Assembly (NCBI RefSeq): GCF_008801815.1
Contig: NZ_VZOX01000003.1
From: Edwardsiella anguillarum
Lineage (GTDB): Bacteria > Pseudomonadota > Gammaproteobacteria > Enterobacterales > Enterobacteriaceae
DNA length: 64,000 nucleotides
Reading direction: 5' to 3' (one strand)
Under the pieces are notes generated by a model. The model worked only from the letters and a program-made list of their open reading frames with translations. It was not told where the DNA came from and made no database searches. The position numbers and the translations under genes were made by a program. Below are positions 8,586 through 16,500 of the stretch, piece after piece (the stretch's first letter is position 1; each line of letters opens with the position of its first letter).

Positions 8586-8801
8586 TTACAGCGGGGTTAC
8601 GTTAATGGCTGACGGCCCTTTAGCTGCGCCGCTTTGTACCTCGAATGCAACCTTCTGGCCTTCGTCCAGGGATTTGTAGCCATTGCTTTGAATAGCGGAA
8701 AAATGGACAAAGATATCGTTGCCGCCGTTATCCGGGGTGATGAAACCAAAGCCTTTATCCGCATTGAACCATTTTACTAAGCCAGTCATTTTATTAGACA
8801 T
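8586..8801 (-). CDS. CspA-family cold-shock protein
   Basis: A 71-residue single cold-shock domain. RNP1 (KGFGFI, near residue 17) and RNP2 (IFVHF, near 31) are intact, as are the aromatic residues used to bind single-stranded RNA or DNA. It resembles the CspA/CspG/CspI group; I cannot tell which orthologue. The A-rich stretch just upstream contains AAAGGAAA as ribosome site. It is divergent from the CspH-like gene, and the gap is long enough for a cold-inducible leader, though no cold box was identified with confidence. Confidence 0.92.
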   Translation of the reverse strand: MSNKMTGLVKWFNADKGFGFITPDNGGNDIFVHFSAIQSNGYKSLDEGQKVAFEVQSGAAKGPSAINVTPL

Positions 8802-9038
8802 AGATATTTCCTTTATTTTATTACCATTGCTGGTCGATGAGGTCTGCTTTACAGATTTTAATGAGAAGCTTAGAAAGAAGACTCACGGATAAAGGGATAT
8901 CGAGGGGATAACACTTGAACTGAGTACTGCTAAAAAAACGACGTCAGGTTCTGTACTTCAAACCGGTGACGCATTAACGCATGCGGCGAATACTTTGGCA
9001 AGATCTTTTTTAGCCATCCAGATGCCTTAGTTATGACG

Positions 9039-9067
9039 CTGGCAATGCGTAGGGAGATCGGTATACT
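9039..9067 (+). promoter_or_regulatory. candidate sigma-70 promoter of the CspH-like gene
   Basis: CTGGCA and TATACT are separated by 17 bp, about 30 bp upstream of the proposed TTG start. The -10 differs from consensus at one position. Confidence 0.5.
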
Positions 9068-9097
9068 GAAAATATTGCGTAACAGTAAGGAATTAGT

Positions 9098-9310
9098 TTG
9101 TCTGATAAAATGACCGGAATTGTCCGGTTTTTTGATTACCGCAGCGGTAAAGGCGTTATCTCTCCATCCGATGGTCGTAAAGACGTTCAGGTACATATCT
9201 CCGCCCTCCATTTAAAAGATGAAGAAACGCTCTCAGCGGGTCTGCGGGTTGAGTTTTGCAGAATGCATGGCCGGCAGGGCCCAACGGCGGCCAACGTTTA
9301 CCTGTCATAA
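9098..9310 (+). CDS. cspH: CspH-like cold-shock protein
   Basis: The 70-residue product matches the E. coli CspF/CspH type: MTGIV at the N-terminus, SGKGVISPSDGRKDVQVHIS in place of the classic RNP motifs, GLRVEFCRMHG, and the ending GPTAANVYLS. Aromatic residues of RNP1 are missing, so nucleic-acid binding may be weak, as noted for this subgroup. The start is TTG at 9098, not the ATG at 9110: TAAGGA sits 6 bp before the TTG, and the longer form keeps the MS-x-KMTG end and exact length of CspH. Confidence 0.85.
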   Translation: MSDKMTGIVRFFDYRSGKGVISPSDGRKDVQVHISALHLKDEETLSAGLRVEFCRMHGRQGPTAANVYLS

Positions 9311-9844
9311 TAGTGTTGATCTCTTTTCTGTCTGACATATTCAAGCCTATCGTCGGCCGGGATAGCCTTATCTCCGGGGACATTGTAAAGCGCCTGGGAG
9401 CCTGGCTCGGTGGCTGAGCGGCGTCCTGGCGGCTATCGCTGCGTCGCCGCTTCTGGCGTAGGGAATATGCGCAGGTGTATCCGCGGGGCAGTACGCTTAT
9501 TAATAAGTAATAGATCTATATTAACTGCAATTAATAATTTTTCTGAATCAAAATTAAATCCCAATAGATTAATGCAAAGCAAGTATTATGGCTGCTTTTT
9601 GCGTTTGAATTGGTGTTTAAATATGATTTTTCGGCAATGGTATGAAATTTGTTATATTGAGTGGATTTTGTCCTTCCCGCTGAATAGAATGCGCAGCGCG
9701 CTTGCAGTGGCAGAATAAATACCCGCCTTGGTGTGGTTTTTATTGCTTGAATAATTCATGCTATGAATATTTTCCGGCAGCGCGAAGGGACTCGCCCGGT
9801 GGATCGGCGCGAGAATAACTGATTTCAATCTGGACGGTAATAAA
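9311..9844. other. 534-bp AT-rich intergenic region
   Basis: The part from about 9490 to 9780 is markedly AT-rich compared with the surrounding sequence and includes the palindrome CTTATTAATAAG (9496-9507). A 102-residue ORF on the plus strand has no ribosome site or recognisable features. The stretch may be a silenced or horizontally acquired remnant, or a long regulatory region for the following small gene. No RNA gene was identified. Confidence 0.45.
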
Positions 9845-10129
9845 GTGAGTACAATGCAGGTAATCCTGGATCAGGATAGCTTTTATTCATGGTTCAATCA
9901 GGCGTTTTTATTCGACAGTAAAACTATGCTGGGCGTATGGGTCTCCGAGAGCGAGATGCGCCGCTTGGCTGATACCATGGCGCCACAGCGCTACCCGTGT
10001 CTTGCTATGATGATCCCGGGCTCCCCCCATACCGACTCTCCGCGGGCCATGTATGTTTATCGTGAGCAGGTGGCGCGTTGGCTGGCGCAGCTCTCCTGTC
10101 AGGGTAGCCGCGCTTTCAGCGAGCGGTGA
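9845..10129 (+). CDS. hypothetical protein, 94 residues
   Basis: I do not recognise a family. The product is soluble, with no signal peptide or membrane span. Aromatic residues cluster near the N-terminus (FYSWFNQAFLF) and the C-terminal half is basic-amphipathic (YREQVARWLAQL). The start is uncertain: GTG at 9845 or ATG at 9854, neither with a strong ribosome site. A large hairpin follows between this gene and the convergent secreted-protein gene. GC-rich codon use returns to the chromosomal norm here, unlike the AT-rich DNA upstream, which supports a real gene. Confidence 0.6.
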   Translation: MSTMQVILDQDSFYSWFNQAFLFDSKTMLGVWVSESEMRRLADTMAPQRYPCLAMMIPGSPHTDSPRAMYVYREQVARWLAQLSCQGSRAFSER

Positions 10130-10150
10130 GTCGCGCAGCGCCGAAGGCGT

Positions 10151-10184
10151 GCTCTCCGTCTTCGCCGAAACGCAGACGGAGAGC
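10151..10184. terminator. bidirectional hairpin between convergent genes
   Basis: An 11-bp perfect stem (GCTCTCCGTCT with its complement) and a 12-base loop lie between two convergent small genes. On the plus strand, a T run (ATTTTTT) follows about 14 bases after the stem. Confidence 0.6.
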
Positions 10185-10195
10185 CGTATGGCTAA

Positions 10196-10483
10196 CTATT
10201 TTTTATAAATCTCAATGAAGATATTTTTGTGATTGCTGGCGTCGCCAACGATACTCAGTACGCGGAAATAGCATTGTTCCGCCGCAACACCGTGGGATGC
10301 ACACTTGCTGTCTACGGCTTTTATAACCTTACTATCGCCGATGTTGGGAAGCCCCATCTGCTCTAGGCTGAGTGCGGCAACTTTGGTATAGCCAGTGGTA
10401 TCCAGCGTATTGATCTGCGTCGCGGCGAACGCCGGGGCGGCAAGCAGAGCACAGAGGGCAACGACTGATTTTAATGGCTTCAT
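10196..10483 (-). CDS. small secreted (periplasmic) protein, possibly DUF1471-like
   Basis: The 95-residue precursor has a clear signal peptide (MKPLKSVVALCALLAAPAFA, cleavage after AFA), leaving about 75 residues. The mature part has a DTTGYTKVAALSLE segment, two cysteines that could form a disulfide (SKCASHG and EQCYFRV) and a C-terminal strand IFIEIYKK. Size, export and strand-rich ending resemble the DUF1471 (BhsA/McbA/YdgH) stress proteins, but the cysteines are not typical, so membership is tentative. Confidence 0.75.
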   Translation of the reverse strand: MKPLKSVVALCALLAAPAFAATQINTLDTTGYTKVAALSLEQMGLPNIGDSKVIKAVDSKCASHGVAAEQCYFRVLSIVGDASNHKNIFIEIYKK

Positions 10484-10935
10484 ACTTTATCCTTTATTCC
10501 GTTAAATATGACACAGAGACACAGTGCGTTATATCACCAACACGGTTAAGTATAGGTCTGTTTATTTATAACGCCAGCGCTGAGGCATCAACTGATCATT
10601 GCGTTAAATAACAGCGAGTTTTAATGTTTTTTTGATGAAAAGTCTGAGCGATGGACACAGACTCTCGGCTGTGGTGTAGCGCGCTGCGGCTGAACTGCTC
10701 ATCGGAATTTTATTACGGCTTGCACGGTTTAGCGCGCGGATCCCGCCGCGCGCGCAATGCGCCGATCCGCGCGTTGGTTTTATCGGCACGATTGCCGGTT
10801 GTCTGCGCGAAGTGGATTAAAAAACAGCATTCGATCCGGGTGGGTGAAGATTTTAGGTGACGCGGCGCGGGAAATACGTAGAATACGCGACATCCCACGG
10901 TGTGCAGCGTTCGGCTGCGACCTTGGTTGATAGCT
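10484..10935. other. 452-bp intergenic region before the tRNA pair
   Basis: It contains the promoter of the leftward secreted-protein gene and that of tRNA-Gly (a TAGAAT box at 10879-10884 is a likely -10). Several ORFs of 60-70 codons overlap on both strands, none with a ribosome site or domain. Nothing else was recognised. Confidence 0.4.
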
Positions 10936-11011
<76 letters not shown>

Positions 11012-11053
11012 AATTTATGTTCGTGACGCTCCGGCGAACGGACAGATAAAAAT

Positions 11054-11127
11054 GGCGCGTTAACAAAGCGGTTATGTAGCGGATTGCAAATCCGTCTAGT
11101 CCGGTTCGACTCCGGAACGCGCCTCCA
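11054..11127 (+). tRNA. tRNA-Cys(GCA)
   Basis: A 74-nt cloverleaf with GGCGCGT/ACGCGCC acceptor, anticodon GCA in GGATT-GCA-AATCC, T arm CCGG-TTCGACT-CCGG and encoded CCA. It is the second member of a glyW-cysT-like operon and is directly followed by a terminator. Confidence 0.96.
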
Positions 11128-11133
11128 TTTTTA

Positions 11134-11165
11134 CCCCGCGGACCGTGTGTCCGCGGGGTTTTTTT
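11134..11165 (+). terminator. intrinsic terminator of the tRNA-Gly-Cys operon
   Basis: CCCCGCGGAC and GTCCGCGGGG form a perfect 10-bp stem across a 5-base loop, followed by seven T residues. Confidence 0.93.
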
Positions 11166-11343
11166 ATGCCATATCCTCTCCGGCTTTCTCCGGGATCAGG
11201 CGCGTGGTGCGTCTGCGCTTGTCGTTTTTGTCTCCCCTGGGGCGCAGATCATGTCCACACGGCCCCTATCGCGTTACGCTACCGTGAGCGCGTCTCTGTG
11301 ATGACAGCGACGCCGTCAATCGGCGTAACCTAAAGGTAGCCCT

Positions 11344-11613
11344 ATGCGAATTTCCAGTGAAAATATAATGAGTTATCTTATACGCTGCGTAGAGTCAGGT
11401 CAGTTTAAGAAGGTGACCTTTTCTACCTATAAGCGCGATCGGTGGATTAGCGTGGTGAATATGCCGATGAGTCAGTCTTATCGGATAACGGAGCAGGGGT
11501 TTCATCCTCAAGAGCTCACCGTGCAGGGGCGTGACGCGCTGTATGCCGTGGTGAAGCGGGCTATTCGCCATGAGTTCAGCACCAATAAAACGGCCAACTT
11601 TATCCGTATCTGA
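11344..11613 (+). CDS. hypothetical protein, 89 residues
   Basis: This is a basic, soluble small protein (MRISSENIMSYLIRCVESGQ...) with no signal peptide. It has alternating charged and hydrophobic residues in the middle (FKKVTFSTYKRDRWISVVNM) and a predicted helix near the C-terminus (GRDALYAVVKRAIRHEF). An AAAGGT ribosome site lies 7 bases upstream of the ATG. I do not recognise a family and nothing in its neighbours suggests a role. Confidence 0.65.
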   Translation: MRISSENIMSYLIRCVESGQFKKVTFSTYKRDRWISVVNMPMSQSYRITEQGFHPQELTVQGRDALYAVVKRAIRHEFSTNKTANFIRI

Positions 11614-11965
11614 CACGGCAGACTGCGGCCTCCTGCCGGCGCTGATTCATCGCCGCTAATCAGCGTCTCTTTCAGGCGGTATCTGTCACGGAAGGCGGGG
11701 AACGCAATCGCCGCGGGTATCCTGTCACCTGGCCAATCAGAATAGGTTTGAGCCATGAGGGATATTTCGCTCAAAGTGTATGGTATTTATGCCGCCTCAC
11801 TAAATTTTTTATCCTCAAAAGCGTGAATAAATTTGTTATTTGTTCTAAACCAGTGGCAGTGCTGTGGCCGTTTGGATAGGCGGTAGCGCAGCGGCGGTAT
11901 TCTGTCGCGGATGCGGCAGCGACGCAATGTGCCGGATTAATACGCTGTATATTGAGGAGTAAATC
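11614..11965. other. 352-bp intergenic region
   Basis: No gene is supported. The part from 11761 to 11840 is AT-rich and probably holds the promoter of the DUF4396 gene. ORFs on the minus strand of 72-88 codons are unsupported. Confidence 0.4.
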
Positions 11966-12898
11966 ATGTCTTATCCTGAGTGGCTGCATCTATTAGCCTG
12001 GAGCTGGTTAATTAGCGCGCTGATTTGTGCCGTAATCATTGTTTGGGATATTCGCCGGGGACATCCGCAGCCCATGGCGATCATGACGGTGGCCTGGCCG
12101 ATTAATGCGCTTTATTTTGGTGTATTGGGGCTGGGGGCCTATTTCTGGTTTGGTCGGGGGCATCCCGGCGATCGCTGCGGCATGATGGCGATGGATATGC
12201 CGGCGGCGGGCCACGGAGAGACGCCGATGGCGATGGATATGCCGGCGGCGGGCCACGGAGCGACGCCGATGGCGATGGATATGCCGGCGGCGGGCCATGG
12301 AGCGGCGCCGATGGCGATGGATATGCCGGCGGCGGGCCACGGAGCGACGCCGATGGCGATGGATATGACGGCGGCGGGCCACGGAGCGACGCCGATGGCG
12401 ATGGATATGCCGATGGCGGGCCACGGGGATATGCCGATGGCGATGAAACGGGGTCCTGCAGGGTGGAAGAGTATCTTTAAGACCAGTACCCACTGCGGCA
12501 CGGGGTGTACCCTGGCCGATATCCTCGGCGAGGGGATCGCCCTGGTGGTACCGGTGACGCTGCTAGGCAGCTCGCTGCTGGGATCGTGGACGCTGGATTT
12601 TGTGCTGGCACTGTGTCTGGGGATCTTCTTTCAGTATTGGCCCGCGCGTCAGATGGGGCAGCCGCGCTGGGTCGCGCTGAAGAGCGCGATTAAGGCGGAT
12701 GTGCTTTCGCTGATCTGTTGGCAGCTGGGTATGTATGTCTGGATGGCGATCGCGCTGTTCCTCCTGTTCACGCCGGAGATGCCGCGCGCCAGTGCGCTGT
12801 ACTGGTTTATGATGCAGATTGCCATGATCGTTGGCTTCTGCAGCGCGTATCCGATGAACAGGTGGTTGGTCAGCAAAGGGATTAAGCACGCGATGTAG
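11966..12898 (+). CDS. DUF4396 membrane protein with Met/His-rich tandem repeats
   Basis: The 310-residue protein has two N-terminal membrane spans (about 5-27 and 35-62), a hydrophilic insert at about 73-165 and four further C-terminal spans. The insert consists of six 14-residue repeats of the form MAMDMPAAGHGATP. The second half begins with STHCGTGCTLADI, a Cys/His signature typical of DUF4396, and contains more His and Met near membranes. The repeat chemistry (M-x-M-x-M with His) is that of copper or silver binding segments, so a metal role is inferred. A GAGGAG site lies 5 bases before the ATG. Function is otherwise unknown. Confidence 0.88.
   Translation: MSYPEWLHLLAWSWLISALICAVIIVWDIRRGHPQPMAIMTVAWPINALYFGVLGLGAYFWFGRGHPGDRCGMMAMDMPAAGHGETPMAMDMPAAGHGATPMAMDMPAAGHGAAPMAMDMPAAGHGATPMAMDMTAAGHGATPMAMDMPMAGHGDMPMAMKRGPAGWKSIFKTSTHCGTGCTLADILGEGIALVVPVTLLGSSLLGSWTLDFVLALCLGIFFQYWPARQMGQPRWVALKSAIKADVLSLICWQLGMYVWMAIALFLLFTPEMPRASALYWFMMQIAMIVGFCSAYPMNRWLVSKGIKHAM
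12185..12436 (+). repeat. six tandem 42-bp coding repeats (14 residues each)
   Basis: Six in-frame copies of a 42-bp unit encode MAMDMPAAGHG followed by ET, AT, AA, AT, AT or DM and then P. Copies 1-4 are almost identical in DNA; copy 5 has Thr for Pro and copy 6 has MPMAGHGDM. A partial seventh unit (MAMK) follows. Such near-identical direct repeats commonly change copy number by slippage. Confidence 0.95.
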
Positions 12899-12999
12899 CG
12901 CAGGTGCACGCCGGTGGCATTTTAAACATTATCCTATGTACAACGTGCCACCGTACGCGCGATCATGGTGTTTCAGATGAGCGACATAGAGTGTGTATC

Positions 13000-13236
13000 A
13001 TGAGGATAATGTTAGCGTTGTTAGGCGTAATTGCGGTGGCGGGATGTACGGCCAAAGATATTAGGACGCCGCCGGCGATCGGTATGGCCAACCCCGCCGC
13101 GCGCTATTGTGTGGAGCAGGGCGGAATCTTAACGTCGGCGACGGCGGAGCAGGGGCAGTTTAGCTACTGTACGCTACCGAGCGGCGAGCGTGTCGAGGCC
13201 TGGGCGCTGTATCGCCGTAGCCATCCTCAGGCATGA
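13000..13236 (+). CDS. DUF333 family lipoprotein
   Basis: A 78-residue precursor starts at the ATG that gives a short basic end and a hydrophobic signal (MRIMLALLGVIAVAGC). The lipobox VAGC predicts lipidation of Cys15. The mature part has the DUF333 pattern NPAARYCVEQGG... FSYCTLPSGERVEAWALYR. The in-frame extension back to 12904 has no ribosome site and would hide the signal peptide. The role of DUF333 lipoproteins is unknown. Confidence 0.85.
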   Translation: MRIMLALLGVIAVAGCTAKDIRTPPAIGMANPAARYCVEQGGILTSATAEQGQFSYCTLPSGERVEAWALYRRSHPQA

Positions 13237-13261
13237 TGCGATGTTATTGATAGAAGAAAGA

Positions 13262-13281
13262 CGGGCCGCGCTCGCGGCCCG
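13262..13281 (-). terminator. intrinsic terminator between convergent genes
   Basis: CGGGCCGC and GCGGCCCG form a tight perfect stem. Read on the minus strand, it is followed by a T-rich tail (TCTTTCTTCT), so it best serves the leftward 61-residue gene but may act both ways. Confidence 0.75.
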
Positions 13282-13311
13282 GCGATAGCGCATTCCTGCG
13301 ACGATGTGGGA

Positions 13312-13497
13312 TCAGGCCTGTCCGCGGTGGAAGGCGAAGCGCTGCTCAACGTAGGCTTTGACATGAGCCTCCAGACGGTGGATTTTCTCATCCACGCGCT
13401 GCAGCAGGTACTCATCATTGTTCATGGCGTAGACCCGCTCCAGCGCCAGCTCATCGGCCAAGGCTTTCTCTTGTGGCGTTAACTGTTTTGTATTCAT
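13312..13497 (-). CDS. hypothetical protein, 61 residues
   Basis: A short, highly helical, charged protein (MNTKQLTPQEKALADELALERVYAMNNDEYLLQRVDEKIHRLEAHVKAYVEQRF), likely one or two helices able to form a coiled coil. The ATG at 13497 or the GTG just before it could be the start; AGGG lies 7-10 bases upstream. It is followed by a terminator with a T-rich tail. I do not recognise a family. Confidence 0.7.
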   Translation of the reverse strand: MNTKQLTPQEKALADELALERVYAMNNDEYLLQRVDEKIHRLEAHVKAYVEQRFAFHRGQA

Positions 13498-13587
13498 CAC
13501 GTTAATTACCCTGAATTTGGAACGGTGAGCATGGCATAAGGGCCGCGGCTTTTCAATCCATTCGCCGCCGCGGCCACCGGCTGCGCG

Positions 13588-14187
13588 TTAGCTGCGCTGA
13601 CGCTGGGCTGGTTCGCGTAGCCACAGGATAAAGTGCAGCAGTGCCATAAAGCCATGGCCGGCCAGATAGACTTCGATCAGCCCCGTCAGGGTCTTATGAA
13701 TGGACTTGGCATCGCCGGTCCATGCAGAGCCGCTGCGCCACAGGACGAACCACACCAGTCCAGAGATCACCACCAGCAGCAGGGCACCGAGTCCCAGCCC
13801 TTGAACGCAGGTCGCGATCCCTTTCGGATCGGTGCCCGGCAAGCGCATTTTAAACATATCGCCGATGTCGGTTTTGAGCTGGCCGAGGTCGCCGAACAGA
13901 TAGGGAAAAAAGTAACGCAGGCCGCGCGTAGAGAGACTATAGAGGGTCAATACTAGCGTCAGCAGCACCATTAACAGACCGATACCAATATGCATCCAGG
14001 TAAAAATATCGTAGCTCAGCCCGGGGCGAATCTGCTGCTCCTGATTGAATCCCATTCCATTGCTGTTGAGTATTTGCACGATAACGAACAGCATAATAAC
14101 GAAGTGCAGCACGCGCAGAAAGGGTTTCTGGTAGGTGCCGAGATAACGCCAGAATAGTGGGAATAAGGTGGAGAGACGAGACATCAT
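13588..14187 (-). CDS. cytochrome b/b6-type membrane protein
   Basis: The 199-residue product has four hydrophobic helices with histidines placed as in dihaem cytochrome b561 and formate-dehydrogenase gamma-type proteins: LHFVIM in helix 1, WMHIGIG in helix 2, and HKTLTG and HGFMALLHF in helices 3 and 4. These could ligate two b haems. It probably carries electrons between quinol and an unknown partner, but no partner gene is adjacent. Two ATG codons follow an AAGG site; the first is used here. Confidence 0.8.
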   Translation of the reverse strand: MMSRLSTLFPLFWRYLGTYQKPFLRVLHFVIMLFVIVQILNSNGMGFNQEQQIRPGLSYDIFTWMHIGIGLLMVLLTLVLTLYSLSTRGLRYFFPYLFGDLGQLKTDIGDMFKMRLPGTDPKGIATCVQGLGLGALLLVVISGLVWFVLWRSGSAWTGDAKSIHKTLTGLIEVYLAGHGFMALLHFILWLREPAQRQRS

Positions 14188-14815
14188 GGTTACCTTCTGT
14201 TTTATGTTTTTATCCGGGTATCATGCTGGCGCGCCGCCGCGGTGGCAAGGCGTTATCCCATGGGACGCCGCTTTTCACCTGCCGAACTGCGCGGGTGAAA
14301 ATGCCGACGCACCAAGAGTATCGCTATTTGTAGCAGCGCAACGCCGGCCGGGAACCGCAATACCGATCCCTGTGCCGTAGCTGCGCACACGCGTCGTCGC
14401 GCGATGCTATCCGCCACGGGAGCGCCTGATCATACCGACCTTTCTACTATAGTCAGCATGAATAATGTTAACCAGCAGATTTATTTACTCCTATGTTACA
14501 TAGTGTTTTTGGTCGATTAAGCCACGGCTTTATTTATCGTTAGCGGTGGCATAGGTCGTATTTTCCGCACGGTCTGTATCGCGGTCTGGGCTATCCCCAG
14601 CAGATCGCGGGAGCGCTCCCCTGATTCCTGGATTCATCGGGTCTTAATAAAAATGGCGATAGGAATAATAACCAATTGTATTTTTGTTTTTTACGCGGGA
14701 GATTGGTGGTGGGATTTTCTGGCGCGCGGGCTGAATAATCGGACGGTACGATTTACACTGAATGAAATAAGCCGGTGTGGTCAAACCTTGTCGAAACTCT
14801 GCCTTGGAGGCAAAA
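14188..14815. other. 628-bp divergent intergenic region
   Basis: No gene is supported. It separates the leftward cytochrome b-type gene from appA. The section 14440-14560 is AT-rich and probably contains promoters. A 70-codon ORF near its left end has no ribosome site. No clear operator was identified. Confidence 0.4.
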
Positions 14816-16153
14816 ATGCGCTGGCGAGAGCTGAGCCGTTGGTTATCTTTTCTGTTCCCTGCGCTGCTGTTTCCGCTGCCGCTGATGGCGGCGTCGACGG
14901 TGGAGCATTCCGCGCGCCATCTGGAGCGGGTGGTGATCGTCAGTCGCCACGGCGTACGGGCGCCGACCAAAATGCCGGCGCTGATCCGTGAGGTCACGCC
15001 GGATGCGTGGCCGGCATGGCCGGTGCCGCTGGGGGATATTACGCCGCGCGGAGAGTCCCTGGTGAGCCTGCTTGGCGCCTATTATCGACAGCAGCTGAGT
15101 CAAGAAGGGCTGCTGCCTGCGCAGGGATGTCCTCCGGCAGGATGGGTCTATGCCTGGACCGATGTGGATCAGCGTACGCGTAAAACCGGCGCGGCTTTCC
15201 TGCAGGGATTGGCGCCGCGCTGCGCTATCGCCATTCATCACCGGCCCGATGTGTCCCCGCGCGATCCCCTGTTTCATCCGGTGAAGGCGGGCGTCTGCCG
15301 GCTGGATAAGGCACGGGCGCGCCGGGCGATAGAAGCGCAGGCCGGCATGTCGCTGGCCGTGCTCAACCGCCGCTATGGCGCCGCGCTGGCGCAGATGGAT
15401 GAGACGCTGCGCTTCGCGTCGTCGCCCTATTGCCAGCGGCGCCGCGGGGATGGGGCGTGTACCCTCGCCCAGACCATGCCAACCCGGCTGCACATCGGCA
15501 CTCACGGCGCCATCGCGCTGCGCGGCGCAGTAGGGCTCTCGGCGACGCTGGCGGAGATGTTTCTGCTGCAGCAGGCGCAGGGAATGGCGCAGCCGGCATG
15601 GGGACGTATCGCCACCACGGCGCAGTGGCGGTCGTTGCTCCAGCTGCATAACCTTCAGTTTGACCTGCTGTCGCGCACCGACGATATCGCCCGTCATCGC
15701 GGGACGCCGCTGATGTATACCGTGCTGCAGGCGTTGAATGGACAGACGCCGCGCCTGCCGGGGCTCACGGCGCAGAACCGCCTGTTGCTGCTGGTCGGTC
15801 ATGATACCAACCTGGCCAATCTGTCCGGTATGCTGCAAACGCCGTGGAGCCTGCCCGAGCAGCCGGATAATACGCCGCCCGGCGGTGAACTGCGCTTTGA
15901 GCGCTGGGGCGACAGCGCGGGGCGCGCCTGGGTGCGGGTGAGCGTGGTCTATCAGTCGCTGGCGCAGCTGCGCCAGCAGACCCGCCTGACGCTGCAGGCG
16001 CCGCCGCATCAGGTGATCCTGACGTTACCGGGATGCCGGGGCGGAACGGCCGATGGCTTTTGTCCGCTGGATGTCTTCAGCCGGTGGCTGTCCTCCCGCC
16101 TGATCCCGGCGTGTCTGCCGGCGTCCGCCGACGTGACAGGCGCAATGCAGTAA
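14816..16153 (+). CDS. appA: AppA-type periplasmic histidine acid phosphatase / phytase
   Basis: The 445-residue precursor has a signal peptide ending LPLMAA near residue 26. The histidine-acid-phosphatase signature SRHGVRAP puts the nucleophilic His at residue 45, and GHDTNLANLSG near residue 328 gives the proton-donor HD pair. Cysteines in the C-terminal third (PGCRGGTADGFCPL, PAC) match disulfides of E. coli AppA. It hydrolyses phosphate monoesters, including phytate, at acid pH in the periplasm. The chosen ATG follows GGAGG by 5 bases; the upstream in-frame ATG at 14777 would bury the signal peptide. Confidence 0.93.
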   Translation: MRWRELSRWLSFLFPALLFPLPLMAASTVEHSARHLERVVIVSRHGVRAPTKMPALIREVTPDAWPAWPVPLGDITPRGESLVSLLGAYYRQQLSQEGLLPAQGCPPAGWVYAWTDVDQRTRKTGAAFLQGLAPRCAIAIHHRPDVSPRDPLFHPVKAGVCRLDKARARRAIEAQAGMSLAVLNRRYGAALAQMDETLRFASSPYCQRRRGDGACTLAQTMPTRLHIGTHGAIALRGAVGLSATLAEMFLLQQAQGMAQPAWGRIATTAQWRSLLQLHNLQFDLLSRTDDIARHRGTPLMYTVLQALNGQTPRLPGLTAQNRLLLLVGHDTNLANLSGMLQTPWSLPEQPDNTPPGGELRFERWGDSAGRAWVRVSVVYQSLAQLRQQTRLTLQAPPHQVILTLPGCRGGTADGFCPLDVFSRWLSSRLIPACLPASADVTGAMQ

Positions 16154-16500
16154 GCCCACCGCGCCGTCCGGCATCGTCGGCGGCGTCCGTGTCTCCCTCC
16201 CGCGCTGGTTTAGCGGGCGCCCGGTACGGGGTCGGCTGCCGGGGCGTTAGCAGCTCCCTCCCGCGCTGGTTTAGCGGGCGCCCTGCCGCGGCGAATTGCC
16301 TGCCGTGCCGCTTTTTCAATCGATTGAATCTGGCTTTTTTGCCTAATGCGAGCCGACAGGGTAGGCTGTCGCTCCTTCTGATTTTTTAACGTAAATCATG
16401 TGGATACACGGGTACAGAGCGGCCCGGGACGCGGTGTGTCGCGCAGCGGGACGATCTCGGTGCGGGCATGGCAGACAGATCAAAAATAGGTTATTGAAGA
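16154..16500. other. 347-bp intergenic region with a duplicated 30-bp element
   Basis: No gene is supported. A 30-bp unit occurs twice (16193-16222 and 16254-16283), each with a CCCGC/GCGGG inverted repeat. T-rich runs near 16310-16340 could end the appA transcript. The ansP promoter must lie in the last 150 bp. Confidence 0.5.
16193..16283. repeat. two direct copies of a 30-bp palindromic element
   Basis: The copies start with CTCCCTCCCGCGCTGG, contain TTTAGCGGGCGCCC, are identical, and have a 61-bp period. Each can fold through CCCGC and GCGGG. The look is that of REP-like intergenic repeats. Confidence 0.8.

Noticed and set aside
9410..9718. 102-codon ORF in the AT-rich patch
   Set aside because: No ribosome site, no recognisable pattern, and a composition shift in the middle of the ORF.
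12185..12436. Possible CRISPR or noncoding satellite
   Set aside because: The repeats are contiguous, in frame, without spacers, and inside a conserved membrane protein gene.
12008..12501. Arg/His-rich and Ile/Ala-rich repeat ORFs on the minus strand
   Set aside because: They are the reverse reading of the 42-bp repeats in the DUF4396 gene; repetition follows from the repeats.
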